From the IMG/VR virus record IMGVR_UViG_3300027782_000393, positions 1 through 22,407 of that record: a stretch of 22,407 nt of DNA; one strand, written 5' to 3'. Numbering within the stretch: position 1 is the first letter of the stretch; each line of letters opens with the position of its first letter. Source of the DNA: a virus. A program made the translations under genes and the position numbers. Positions 8,713-15,082 of this stretch are shown here, in pieces. The notes under the pieces are model-generated. The model was not told where the DNA came from. It worked only from the letters and a program-made list of their open reading frames with translations, and did no database searches.

Positions 8713-9122
8713 ACCTCGTAGACGCCCTATTCAATGCCGCTGGCGGCGGGATCTTCGGATCTGCCCTCCACTGTTTTACTGACTGGCTAGGCACGAAGAA
8801 CAAGATCGCTTTGATGAATGCGCAGGTCAACGCGGCAGAGAAGACTGAGGCTTGGCGTTCCTTTACGGAGTCGCAGAAGGATGCCCCCGCGCTGCAAATC
8901 CCAGCATCTGCCCCCGGCTGGATCGCTGGCGCCTACCTTCTTGTCGATGGCATCAAGCAGCTCACTAGGCCACTCCTGACATGGGCAGCTGTTGCGATGA
9001 TCGTAACGGTTTATCTAAATTCTACGGTTGAGAAGCAGGGTGAGATATCATCCGAGATTTTATTCGGCTCATTTACGGCAGTCTTCTGGTACTTCGGAGC
9101 GCGTTATAATAAGTCCAAGTGA
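8709..9122 (+). CDS. Holin-like small membrane protein
   Basis: The 137-residue protein has an N-terminal Gly/Ala-rich helix (residues ~5-20). A soluble charged region with Gln/Lys/Glu follows (~28-60). Then come hydrophobic segments at about 68-80 (WIAGAYLLVDGI), 85-103 (PLLTWAAVAMIVTVYL) and 114-131 (ILFGSFTAVFWYFGARY), and a basic tail. The RPLLTW turn and the FGAR end resemble the three-transmembrane holins of phages and gene-transfer agents. It starts in an ATGA overlap with the giant protein and ends in a GTGA overlap with the phosphoesterase, so it is translated with late genes. A lysozyme gene lies about 1.6 kb downstream. A holin is the best guess; a membrane anchor for virion assembly is possible. 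Confidence 0.6.
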   Translation: MNLVDALFNAAGGGIFGSALHCFTDWLGTKNKIALMNAQVNAAEKTEAWRSFTESQKDAPALQIPASAPGWIAGAYLLVDGIKQLTRPLLTWAAVAMIVTVYLNSTVEKQGEISSEILFGSFTAVFWYFGARYNKSK

Positions 9123-9988
9123 AGACCACTGGACTTTTCACGACGCACCGCGTTGAGATCGTCGCCAAGCTAGGCGAACCAATTAAATTTATTCCGTTCG
9201 GTGACATCCACCGAGACAGTGATATGTTTGCGCACGATCACTGGGAAAGGTTTCTGGTCCACGCAAAAAAACAGAAGAAGGCAATTTTCTTGGGTATGGG
9301 AGACTACACCGACGGCGTCTCAACCAGCGAGCGCATCGTATTAAGCAACTCTGGTATGCACGACACCACCACGAACACGCTCAAGGACGTCTACAAGGGC
9401 GTGGCCCGCACGCTGCACAACGAACTGTCATTCATGAAGGGCAAGCTGATCGGTATGCTTGGCGGCAACCACTACTTTGACTTTGGGAATGGAGACACGA
9501 CAGACCACGTTTTAGCTGCATCGCTAGGCTGTAAATTTCTAGGCGTGTGTTCGTTCATCCGACTTTCTTTTCGGTTTGAGAACAAGGAAGGATCACGCGC
9601 ATCATTGGACATATTCGCGCATCACGGCAAGGGCGGAGGGTCCACACCTGGGGGCCAATTTAACACTATTGAAAAGATGTCTACCACCGCGGATGCGGAC
9701 TTTTACCTCATGGGCCACACCCACGGCAAGGGCTGCCTGCCCAGCACGCCGCGCCTGACCCTGTCATCTACCGGAAAGTCCGCCGAGCTATGCGTCAAAG
9801 AGCGCACTCCTTGGCTAGGCAGAACAGGCTCATTTCTAAAGGCTTACGAGAATAACAAGGTCAGCTACAATGTGGATGCTGGCCGTTCGCCGGCGTCGTT
9901 AGGGTGGATCGAGTTTGAGATCACTCCGGTGCGTAACCGTAAAGATGGTCAGGACGTGATTGAGTTCGAGATCAGAGGTACAGCATAA
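9119..9988 (+). CDS. Calcineurin-like metallophosphoesterase
   Basis: All signature blocks of the calcineurin-like metallophosphoesterase fold are present in order: D29-x-H31 (GDIH), G61-D62 (GMGD), G116-N117-H118 (GGNH), H168-H169 (AHHG) and G199-H200-T-H202 (GHTH). These coordinate a two-metal centre that cleaves phosphomono- or phosphodiesters. The start is GTG, set by the GTGA overlap with the holin-like gene's stop. At 289 residues it is about the size of single-domain phage phosphoesterases. The substrate is unknown. DNA or nucleotide phosphoesters, or a cyclic-nucleotide signal, are possible, as phage enzymes of this fold vary. It ends the left operon, and the next 92 bases hold a putative promoter and hairpin. 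Confidence 0.9.
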   Translation: MKTTGLFTTHRVEIVAKLGEPIKFIPFGDIHRDSDMFAHDHWERFLVHAKKQKKAIFLGMGDYTDGVSTSERIVLSNSGMHDTTTNTLKDVYKGVARTLHNELSFMKGKLIGMLGGNHYFDFGNGDTTDHVLAASLGCKFLGVCSFIRLSFRFENKEGSRASLDIFAHHGKGGGSTPGGQFNTIEKMSTTADADFYLMGHTHGKGCLPSTPRLTLSSTGKSAELCVKERTPWLGRTGSFLKAYENNKVSYNVDAGRSPASLGWIEFEITPVRNRKDGQDVIEFEIRGTA

Positions 9989-10007
9989 CCCAGCGTTAAG
10001 ATAGTTG

Positions 10008-10059
10008 TTGACATAGTTTTTGGGCGGAGCCATGTTTGCGTCCTCGGAGGCAATCCGCC
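10008..10059 (+). promoter_or_regulatory. Candidate promoter and nested hairpin leader before the small-gene/lysozyme operon
   Basis: A perfect TTGACA lies at 10008-10013, with only a poor -10 (catgtt, 10031-10036) at 17-base spacing. Overlapping it is a stem: GGCGGA (10023-10028) pairs with TCCGCC (10054-10059), and inside it GCC (10029-10031) pairs with GGC (10049-10051). No T run follows. This may be a promoter, a structured 5' leader or an imperfect terminator of the upstream operon. Confidence 0.35.
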
Positions 10060-10080
10060 ACCGAGAGAACCCCAAATCAA

Positions 10081-10221
10081 ATGAAAACTCGTGAGCATTT
10101 ACTATCGGAGATTAAATTGATCTGCCTAAATTCATGGTCTCTATGTACAGATGGAAGCCAAGGCGAGATGACTGCCTATGATTTAGAAATTGTCCTCTGC
10201 TTCCTCAAAGATGAAAACTAA
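10081..10221 (+). CDS. Small unknown phage protein (46 residues)
   Basis: This is a short acidic protein beginning MKTREHLLSEIKLI. Two predicted helices flank a Cys/Ser/Gly turn (CTDGSQGEM), and it ends FLKDEN. No family is recognised. I place the start at the ATG at 10081, because an upstream TTG at 10036 would run through the hairpin leader. No Shine-Dalgarno is present; the ATG follows an A-rich CAAATCAA. The end overlaps the next gene's first ATG. Its place at the head of the operon after the candidate promoter suggests a small early gene. Evidence is limited to position and a plausible composition. Confidence 0.5.
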   Translation: MKTREHLLSEIKLICLNSWSLCTDGSQGEMTAYDLEIVLCFLKDEN

Positions 10222-10444
10222 TTCCATGAAAAACGTATCAACTCCATCTCTTGAGGAAATTGAAATAATGCTATCGGCTGCAATATATTGGCTTAACGCC
10301 GAACCGGATGAAGATCATCATAATCCAAAACGAGATTCTAAAGAATGTTTGAATGATGCTTATGCCGCCATTGTAAGCATGATCGAAAAGCAGAAAGGTA
10401 AATTTAAAACCAATAAAGTCTCACATTCAAAATTTGCATTATGA
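10211..10444 (+). CDS. Small acidic unknown phage protein
   Basis: About 77 residues from the ATG at 10211, or 72 from the ATG at 10226. I prefer 10211 because it overlaps the preceding stop, the usual arrangement here, but both are plausible. The core is helical (LEEIEIMLSAAIYWLNAE). An acidic/His stretch (DEDHH) follows, then a second helix with DAYAAIVSMIEKQKGK, and a basic tail. The helix-acidic loop-helix pattern resembles small phage regulatory or inhibitor proteins, but no family can be named. It ends in an ATGA-less junction, with the next ATG starting at 10441 inside the last codons. Confidence 0.5.
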   Translation: MKTNSMKNVSTPSLEEIEIMLSAAIYWLNAEPDEDHHNPKRDSKECLNDAYAAIVSMIEKQKGKFKTNKVSHSKFAL

Positions 10445-10707
10445 AAATAACACCAACATTTAGTCTAGGTCAGTCCGTATGTTCCGCACCTAATTCTGGT
10501 GACGTTGAATTAATGCGTATGAAGTGGCACGCGGTGGTGACTGAAGTTAGAGAGTGCAAAACAACCACACCAGATGGTTACTGTTATGTCACCGTTGGTT
10601 TTTGGGATACAGAGAAGCGCAGCAAGCGTGCTACGCTTCGGCAATTGTGGAGCAACCACCTTGTACTTGATACTTCGGATAAAGCAATGCCTGCACTTCA
10701 ATCATGA
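10441..10707 (+). CDS. Small unknown protein, probably beta-rich
   Basis: The 88-residue protein starts MKITPTFSLGQSVCSAP. It alternates hydrophobic and polar residues (WHAVVTEVRECK, YCYVTVGFW) as in a small beta-barrel, and then has basic RSKRATLRQLW. The GQSV-x(n)-WHAVVTEV layout recalls small SH3-like domains, but this is a guess. It overlaps the preceding gene and couples to the lysozyme gene by an ATGA overlap at 10704, so all three belong to one transcript. No function is assigned. Confidence 0.55.
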   Translation: MKITPTFSLGQSVCSAPNSGDVELMRMKWHAVVTEVRECKTTTPDGYCYVTVGFWDTEKRSKRATLRQLWSNHLVLDTSDKAMPALQS

Positions 10708-11117
10708 AATCTTTATTTTTATCTTTAGCAATCGCGGTGACCGCGCACGCCGCTCCGCCAGAAAAGTTCTGGGGTGCGCTTCATCAAATTGAAACTGGCG
10801 GCGCACTCGGCGCCATCAAGGGCGATTACGTCAATTCCCAGCCACGGGCCTTGGGGCCGTACCAAATTCATCGTTTGTACTGGATTGATAGTGCTGTGCT
10901 TGGACGGTTTGAAGACTGCCAAGACTTAAGTTATAGTCGCAAGGTGGTCACCGCGTATCTGCAACGCTACGCACCCAAGGCTTGGTCTGCCGGTGAGTCT
11001 GGGTGCGAGGTGCTATTTAGGACGCATAATGGCGGACCCGCCGCCATGCGTGCAACTGGCACGACAAAGAAAAATCTCGACCGCTACTCCAAAAAGGCAT
11101 TGGGTCTGATGAAATGA
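10704..11117 (+). CDS. Secreted lysozyme/endolysin resembling invertebrate-type (i-type) lysozymes
   Basis: The 137-residue protein begins with a classic signal peptide: MK, then a hydrophobic LFLSLAIAV core, then AHA with cleavage expected near residue 16. The mature part has a probable catalytic Glu30 (HQIETGG), with Asp41 eleven residues on. A LGPYQIHRLYWID block, FEDC, a VVTAYLQRYAP helix and RTHNGGP follow. The order E-S/T-G-G, D, GPFQI-xx-YWxD, EDC, Y-xx-RY, HNGGP matches that of i-type (destabilase) lysozymes, which cut peptidoglycan between MurNAc and GlcNAc. Only two cysteines (FEDC, GCEV) remain, against many in animal homologues. It overlaps neighbours by ATGA on both sides. With the holin-like protein it should form the lysis pair. 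It could instead be called a transglycosylase-like endolysin. Confidence 0.75.
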   Translation: MKSLFLSLAIAVTAHAAPPEKFWGALHQIETGGALGAIKGDYVNSQPRALGPYQIHRLYWIDSAVLGRFEDCQDLSYSRKVVTAYLQRYAPKAWSAGESGCEVLFRTHNGGPAAMRATGTTKKNLDRYSKKALGLMK

Positions 11118-11584
11118 AGATAACGATTGCCATCGACCCCGGCGTATCGGGCGGAATCGCGTGGAACAAGGACGGCCAGATTGGGACCTGTCCCATGCCA
11201 GAAGCGCAGCCAGAGCTAGTAGAATTCTTTGGCCTACTCATTGCCGGTACGGTCAACCCAGTTGCGTGGATCGAGGACGTGCCAAAGTTTGTCGGCAAGA
11301 TGATTCCAAGCAGCACCACGGCAGTTTTGTTTTTCAACGTCGGCTACGTCGAGGGCGTGCTGGCGGCCAAGGGTGTTCGCATCGTCCGCGTCAGACCTCA
11401 CGACTGGCAGAAGCATTTCCGTTTAGGCACAAAGAAAGATTGCAGCGGCACCACCGAGTGGAAAAACAAATTAAAGAGCGAGGCTATCCGTCGCTACCCA
11501 TCGCAGAAGGTCACGCTGGCAACAGCCGACGCACTACTCATTTTAGATTACGCACAAGAGAAGGGGCTGGCACCCAGTAACTGA
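11114..11584 (+). CDS. RuvC-like Holliday-junction resolvase
   Basis: This is an RNase H-fold nuclease of 156 residues, close to the size of RuvC. Visible are the first-strand Asp8 (IAIDPGVSGGIA), the second acidic residue Glu54 at the end of a strand (WIEDVP), and the C-terminal helix with Asp139 (TADALLIL). RuvC enzymes usually carry two acidic residues in that last helix, spaced D-x-x-D. Here the first position appears to be Ala136, and Asp145 lies further on. This is a feature to check rather than proof of inactivity. It should cut branched phage DNA before packaging or during recombination, next to the RecT/RecE-like genes that follow. Start set by ATGA overlap with the lysozyme stop. 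Confidence 0.8.
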   Translation: MKITIAIDPGVSGGIAWNKDGQIGTCPMPEAQPELVEFFGLLIAGTVNPVAWIEDVPKFVGKMIPSSTTAVLFFNVGYVEGVLAAKGVRIVRVRPHDWQKHFRLGTKKDCSGTTEWKNKLKSEAIRRYPSQKVTLATADALLILDYAQEKGLAPSN

Positions 11585-11596
11585 GCCGCCAGCCCC
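11563..11596 (+). terminator. Strong 9-bp hairpin at the resolvase stop, abutting the RecT start
   Basis: GGGGCTGGC (11563-11571) pairs perfectly with GCCAGCCCC (11588-11596) across a 16-base loop that holds the resolvase stop codon. There is no T run, and the next gene's ATG begins two bases later. It may be a partial terminator, an mRNA stability element or a start-site blocker rather than an intrinsic terminator. Confidence 0.4.
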
Positions 11597-11597
11597 A

Positions 11598-12428
11598 ATG
11601 AACCCCATGAAACAGGGGTCTTATACACCAGAAAATTTCCCCATGCAACAAACATATACAACTGGCAGCAATGCCTTACTTACCGTCGCCTCGCAAGATG
11701 CTGACGTTTATAGCAGAATGAATGATCCTCTCGCCGCTGTTAAACAGCTCGGCGAGATGATCGCAACCAGCGGCTTATTTGGCTGCACGAAAGTGGAACA
11801 AGGTCAGGTGCTGGCTCTCCAGTGCTTGGCAGAGCGCAAGCCACCGCTTGAGCTGGCTAAGACCTACCACCTGATCGAGGGCAAGCTCTCGATGCGCTCC
11901 GACGCCATGCTGGCCAAGTTCCAGATGTCAGGTGGACGTGTCGAGTGGCAGGTCCGCACCGACAAGGAGGTCACGGCAGTGTTCTCGCACAACGGAAACA
12001 AGTTGCCGTTCACCGTACTACAGGCGGACTTCGTGGCCAATGGCGTGGCAACCAGCCGCGACGGAAAGCTCAAGGACAACTGGCGCAAGTTTCCGCGTCA
12101 AATGCTCACGGCTCGCGTGATTAGTGAGGCGGTGCGCCTGCTCGCTCCCGAAATTGTTTTTGGGGTCTACACACCGGAGGAGGTGCAGGACTTCTCGTCC
12201 GCTCCAGAGACTAAGACCGTCAAACCAGAAATGGTTAATTTCGAGCCTGCAAAGCTCGACAGCGTCATCACGCCAGAATTAGAGGCTGATGCGAATGCGT
12301 TCCTGATCGCTCGCACCTACATCCAAGTGGGCCAGACCTACCGTGACGTTGCGCCAGACATGGCAGAACGGATTCTTGCAGCTCCACGCGCCTTCATTGA
12401 GGCAGTACAAGCGAGGGCATCAGCATGA
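11598..12428 (+). CDS. recT: RecT-like single-strand annealing recombinase
   Basis: The 276-residue protein carries the RecT core pattern. A helix VEQGQVLALQCLAERKPP precedes LAKTYHLIEGKLSMRSDAML, the part common to RecT/Bet annealases of this branch. Beta segments follow (VEWQVRTDKEVTAVFSH), then the conserved WRKFPRQMLTARVISEAVR and a GVYTPEEV end. The C-terminal 70 residues are variable and helical. It should anneal complementary single strands made by the exonuclease encoded next (ATGA overlap), giving a RecE/RecT-type recombination pair. Two in-frame ATGs (11598 and 11607) are possible starts. The second lies in the loop of a small ACCCC/GGGGT hairpin at 11602-11619. No Shine-Dalgarno is present; the site is filled by the hairpin. 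Confidence 0.8.
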   Translation: MNPMKQGSYTPENFPMQQTYTTGSNALLTVASQDADVYSRMNDPLAAVKQLGEMIATSGLFGCTKVEQGQVLALQCLAERKPPLELAKTYHLIEGKLSMRSDAMLAKFQMSGGRVEWQVRTDKEVTAVFSHNGNKLPFTVLQADFVANGVATSRDGKLKDNWRKFPRQMLTARVISEAVRLLAPEIVFGVYTPEEVQDFSSAPETKTVKPEMVNFEPAKLDSVITPELEADANAFLIARTYIQVGQTYRDVAPDMAERILAAPRAFIEAVQARASA

Positions 12429-13234
12429 GTCCATCAGATCAAATCATTCCTAATATGCCTAGCTGGGAGTACCACCGCGACCCGTCGATCAGCAAGAGCG
12501 GTCTCGACCAGTTCCGCAAGTCACCCGCGCACTTCCAAGCGTGGCTAAAAGAAGATCGGCAGCAGACGCCGGCGATGCGGATCGGTACGCTCACGCACTT
12601 GGCTGTGCTTGAACCCGGAGCGTTTGACGAGAAGACGGTGATTGCGCCGCTGGTCGACAAGCGGACCAAGGAAGGCAAGTCAATCTGGGAGCAGTTCAAG
12701 GGTGAGCATGAGGGAAAGGAAATTATCACGCTGGACGAGCATGACCAGATCGTGGCCATGCGTGACTCGGTGAGGAAGCACCAGGCCGCCGGGAAACTCT
12801 TGGCCAAGGGTGGCTCGGAGATCTCGGTCTTCGCGGTCTGTCCAAAAACTAAGGTGATGTGCAAGGGCCGGTTTGACTGGCTCGACGGCAACACAATAGT
12901 GGACCTTAAAACCACCGAGGACGCATCGCCAGATGGCTTTGCCAAGTCAGTCGCCAACTACCGATACCACATACAGGCCGCGCACTACATCGCGCTGGCT
13001 GGTCTGGTTGGCATCAAGGACGCGACGTTCAAGATGATCGCCGTGGAAAAGTCTGCACCATACGCCGTGGCGGTGTACGAGCTAGACGCCGCGGATTTGA
13101 TCTTGGCGGAGTCCGACCGCATTACGTTGCTGGAGATGTTCTCTTCATGCACTCAGTTCCAATCGTGGCCTGCCTACTCGCAGAACATTACAACAATTTC
13201 GTTGCCCCGTTGGGCGACAAAATCAAACCCATAA
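12425..13234 (+). CDS. RecE-like PD-(D/E)XK exonuclease
   Basis: The 269-residue protein matches the pattern of the PDDEXK-like RecE/exodeoxyribonuclease VIII family. It has an N-terminal SKSGLDQFRKSPAHFQAWL helix, MRIGTLTHLAVLEP, then the core FDWLDG with Asp151, VDLKT with Asp160 and Lys162 (the D-x-K motif), and the helix YRYHIQAAHYIAL with the Q-x-x-x-Y element. This nuclease resects double-stranded ends to feed the RecT-like annealase upstream. The start is set by ATGA overlap with that gene. It ends five bases before the DUF669-like gene. Length is normal for phage RecE cores. Family assignment is confident from motif order. Confidence 0.85.
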   Translation: MSPSDQIIPNMPSWEYHRDPSISKSGLDQFRKSPAHFQAWLKEDRQQTPAMRIGTLTHLAVLEPGAFDEKTVIAPLVDKRTKEGKSIWEQFKGEHEGKEIITLDEHDQIVAMRDSVRKHQAAGKLLAKGGSEISVFAVCPKTKVMCKGRFDWLDGNTIVDLKTTEDASPDGFAKSVANYRYHIQAAHYIALAGLVGIKDATFKMIAVEKSAPYAVAVYELDAADLILAESDRITLLEMFSSCTQFQSWPAYSQNITTISLPRWATKSNP

Positions 13235-13239
13235 AACAA

Positions 13240-13647
13240 ATGTTTATTGTAGACAGAAAATCAGCCGAGTCGAAATCGTTCGCCTTTGCAGGTCAATATT
13301 CCGTGGAAATCACATCCGTGGAACCTTCGCTCACCCCAAAGGGTGACTCAATCGTCAAGCTCGTCTTCCGCGCCGCGGATGGCAGCGTGGCATCCGACAA
13401 TATTCTGAACCGTGACACCACATGGTGGCGCGTGAATCAGTTGCTGGCGGCCTGCCCCAACGTCCAGATCGCTGACGGTCAGCAACTGGATTTCAGCCAG
13501 CGCGAGGTCTTCAATGACTTCCTCGCAAAGTTCAAGGGTGCCACACTCGACATCAAACTTGAGGAGGAGACCTACATGAAGGACGGCGAATCAAAGAAGA
13601 CTCTCCGGGTGCGTCGTTATATTAAGTCTCCAGTCGCACCGTTCTAA
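13240..13647 (+). CDS. DUF669-like, probable ssDNA-binding protein of the recombination module
   Basis: From ATG 13240 the product is about 135 residues. An ATG at 13147 is in frame but overlaps the exonuclease by 88 bases, so I reject it. The text runs from a GQYSVEITSVEPSLTPKGDS strand pair, through VKLVFRAADG, to a WWRVNQLLAACPN helix. It ends in an acidic/basic beta segment, LDIKLEEETYMKDG and KKTLRVRRYIKSP. This is the shape of DUF669-type phage proteins that accompany exonuclease/annealase pairs and are thought to act as single-strand DNA-binding proteins. It comes directly after RecT- and RecE-like genes and fits that role. Function is inferred from family resemblance and neighbours. 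Confidence 0.65.
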   Translation: MFIVDRKSAESKSFAFAGQYSVEITSVEPSLTPKGDSIVKLVFRAADGSVASDNILNRDTTWWRVNQLLAACPNVQIADGQQLDFSQREVFNDFLAKFKGATLDIKLEEETYMKDGESKKTLRVRRYIKSPVAPF

Positions 13648-13666
13648 ACTTGTTGGCCATACAGGG

Positions 13667-13698
13667 GCGCGACTGTTCAACGCGCACTAATTTTAAAA
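13667..13698 (+). terminator. Hairpin with following T/A stretch between recombination and methylase genes
   Basis: GCGCG (13667-13671) pairs with CGCGC (13681-13685) across a nine-base loop, and ACTAATTTTAAAA follows. A further GGGG (13664-13667) and CCCC (13699-13702) could close a larger stem ending exactly at the first methylase-locus ATG. It may terminate the recombination transcript or control the overlapping starts at 13703/13708. Confidence 0.4.
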
Positions 13699-13702
13699 CC
13701 CC

Positions 13703-15082
13703 ATGACATGGATACTCCCCAAACAATTACACACGTTAGTCTCTGCGCTGGATACGGAGGCATTGATCTCGGACTTAAACGAGCAATCCCAGATCTGCGC
13801 ACAATCGCTTTTAGCGAGATCGAAGGTTACGCCTGCGCGAACTTGGTCGCTAAAATGGAAGCGGGACTCTTGGATGCAGCACCTATCTGGACGAATCTTA
13901 AGACCTTCCCTTGGTCAGAGTTTCGTGGAAAGGTGGACATCCTCTCTGGCGGATATCCTTGTCAGCCATTCTCAGCAGCCGGCAAGCGACTCGGAACAGA
14001 AGACCCCAGACACTTGTGGCCCTTCATCGCAGATGGAATTAGAGTCATGCAGCCCAGACTTTGCTTCTTTGAGAACGTCGAAGGACACATCAGTCTTGGA
14101 CTGCGAGCAGTCATTGAAGAACTGGGAAGCCTCGGTTATGAAACGACGTGGGGAATATTCTCAGCGCGTGAAGTTGGCGCACCTCACCAACGAAAGCGGG
14201 CGTTCATCCTGGCCCACCGCAAATGCGCGAGACTGGAAGGATGGATCAGCGGAATGCAATCAGAGAGCAATGGATGCGGGACACCAAGTAACATTAGCGA
14301 GAGCAGCAACTTGTTGGTCAACTCCATCTACAATGATGGGAGCGATGTATGCGGAGTCGAACATGGAAAAACGAAACAGTCCATCACTAGCATCTCAAGT
14401 GGTAATGTGGCCGACTCCAACAACAGCGGAAGCGGGCAAGATCAGTTGTTGTCCGAATTACGGACAATTGGGATTGAGCAATCATCCAGATGTTCACGGT
14501 TACCAAGTCAATCGACCAAAACTAGAGAAATCACGGTCTGGTCAAGCCGCCCCGGCGAACCCCAGCACGCATGGGAACCGCCAAGAGTCGTGGGAAACCC
14601 CAACGGTATCAACTGGAGCGCATCAGCAAGCAGACGGATCAATGACGCCGAAGCTCGATCAGCAAGTGAAGCAGTGGGCAACGCCAAACACGATGGATCA
14701 CATGGAGCCGAGACCAGTAGAAGCAATGAAGCGAATGCTGGATCATGGTCAAAGGAAGAATCGCAAGTGGTCGAGCAATGTAAGGGAGCAAGTGGTCTGG
14801 GATCAGAAATACGCAGCATCCTGGGCAACGCCGAAAGCCAGCGATCCTCAACACAGCGGCCCAAATATGAGGGACTCAGCGGGGAATTATGCTTTGCCAG
14901 CGCAAGCAGTGAGGGCATCGTTAGCGACAGGCAAGCTGAACCCTCGCTGGGTCGAGACGCTGATGGGTCTGCCAGTGGGCTGGACTATGCCAAGCTGTGC
15001 GTCTCCAGTGACAATCGCACCGACGAACTGCGACTACTCGGAAACGGAGTCGTCCCAGCTACCGCAACCAGAGCTTTTTTAA
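13703..15082 (+). CDS. Overlapping frame B: W-x-T-P repeat protein inside the methyltransferase gene
   Basis: This 459-residue frame starts at an ATG five bases before the methylase ATG (ATGACATG) and stays open throughout. Its N-terminal half is Ser/Gln/Lys-rich with no motif. From residue 170 it has six W-x-T-P repeats (Trp170, 205, 236, 297, 325, 374), the first being SWPTANARDWKDG. It ends with LNPRWVETLMGLPVGWT at 412-428. I recall W-P-T-P-x-A-x-D and LNPxWVExxMGxPxGWT blocks from phage proteins near or within cytosine methyltransferases, sometimes in the same frame as motif X; this needs a search. The frame could be a real overlapping gene, a source of target-recognition segments reached by frameshift, or a passenger of the other frame. 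Low GC-independent chance of staying open argues against pure accident. Confidence 0.5.
   Translation: MTWILPKQLHTLVSALDTEALISDLNEQSQICAQSLLARSKVTPARTWSLKWKRDSWMQHLSGRILRPSLGQSFVERWTSSLADILVSHSQQPASDSEQKTPDTCGPSSQMELESCSPDFASLRTSKDTSVLDCEQSLKNWEASVMKRRGEYSQRVKLAHLTNESGRSSWPTANARDWKDGSAECNQRAMDAGHQVTLARAATCWSTPSTMMGAMYAESNMEKRNSPSLASQVVMWPTPTTAEAGKISCCPNYGQLGLSNHPDVHGYQVNRPKLEKSRSGQAAPANPSTHGNRQESWETPTVSTGAHQQADGSMTPKLDQQVKQWATPNTMDHMEPRPVEAMKRMLDHGQRKNRKWSSNVREQVVWDQKYAASWATPKASDPQHSGPNMRDSAGNYALPAQAVRASLATGKLNPRWVETLMGLPVGWTMPSCASPVTIAPTNCDYSETESSQLPQPELF

Noticed and set aside
10036-10080. TTG-start extension of the 46-residue protein
   Set aside because: Runs through the nested hairpin leader and adds Arg/Pro-rich text; ATG 10081 is simpler.
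11161-11580. Second + frame of 139 codons inside the RuvC-like gene
   Set aside because: Arg/Gln-rich text with no motif, and a nested overlap with no start advantage. Unlike the methylase locus it has no conserved blocks.
12439-12957. Minus-strand 172-codon frame opposite the RecE-like gene
   Set aside because: It lies antisense to a well-supported exonuclease and is Ser-rich with no motif; a shadow of codon bias.
13147-13239. Upstream ATG extension of the DUF669-like protein
   Set aside because: Would overlap the exonuclease by 88 bases and adds text unlike the rest; the ATG at 13240 follows the stop closely.
14508-14918. Minus-strand 136-codon frame inside the methylase locus
   Set aside because: No motif and no start context; explained by the two + frames already in use.
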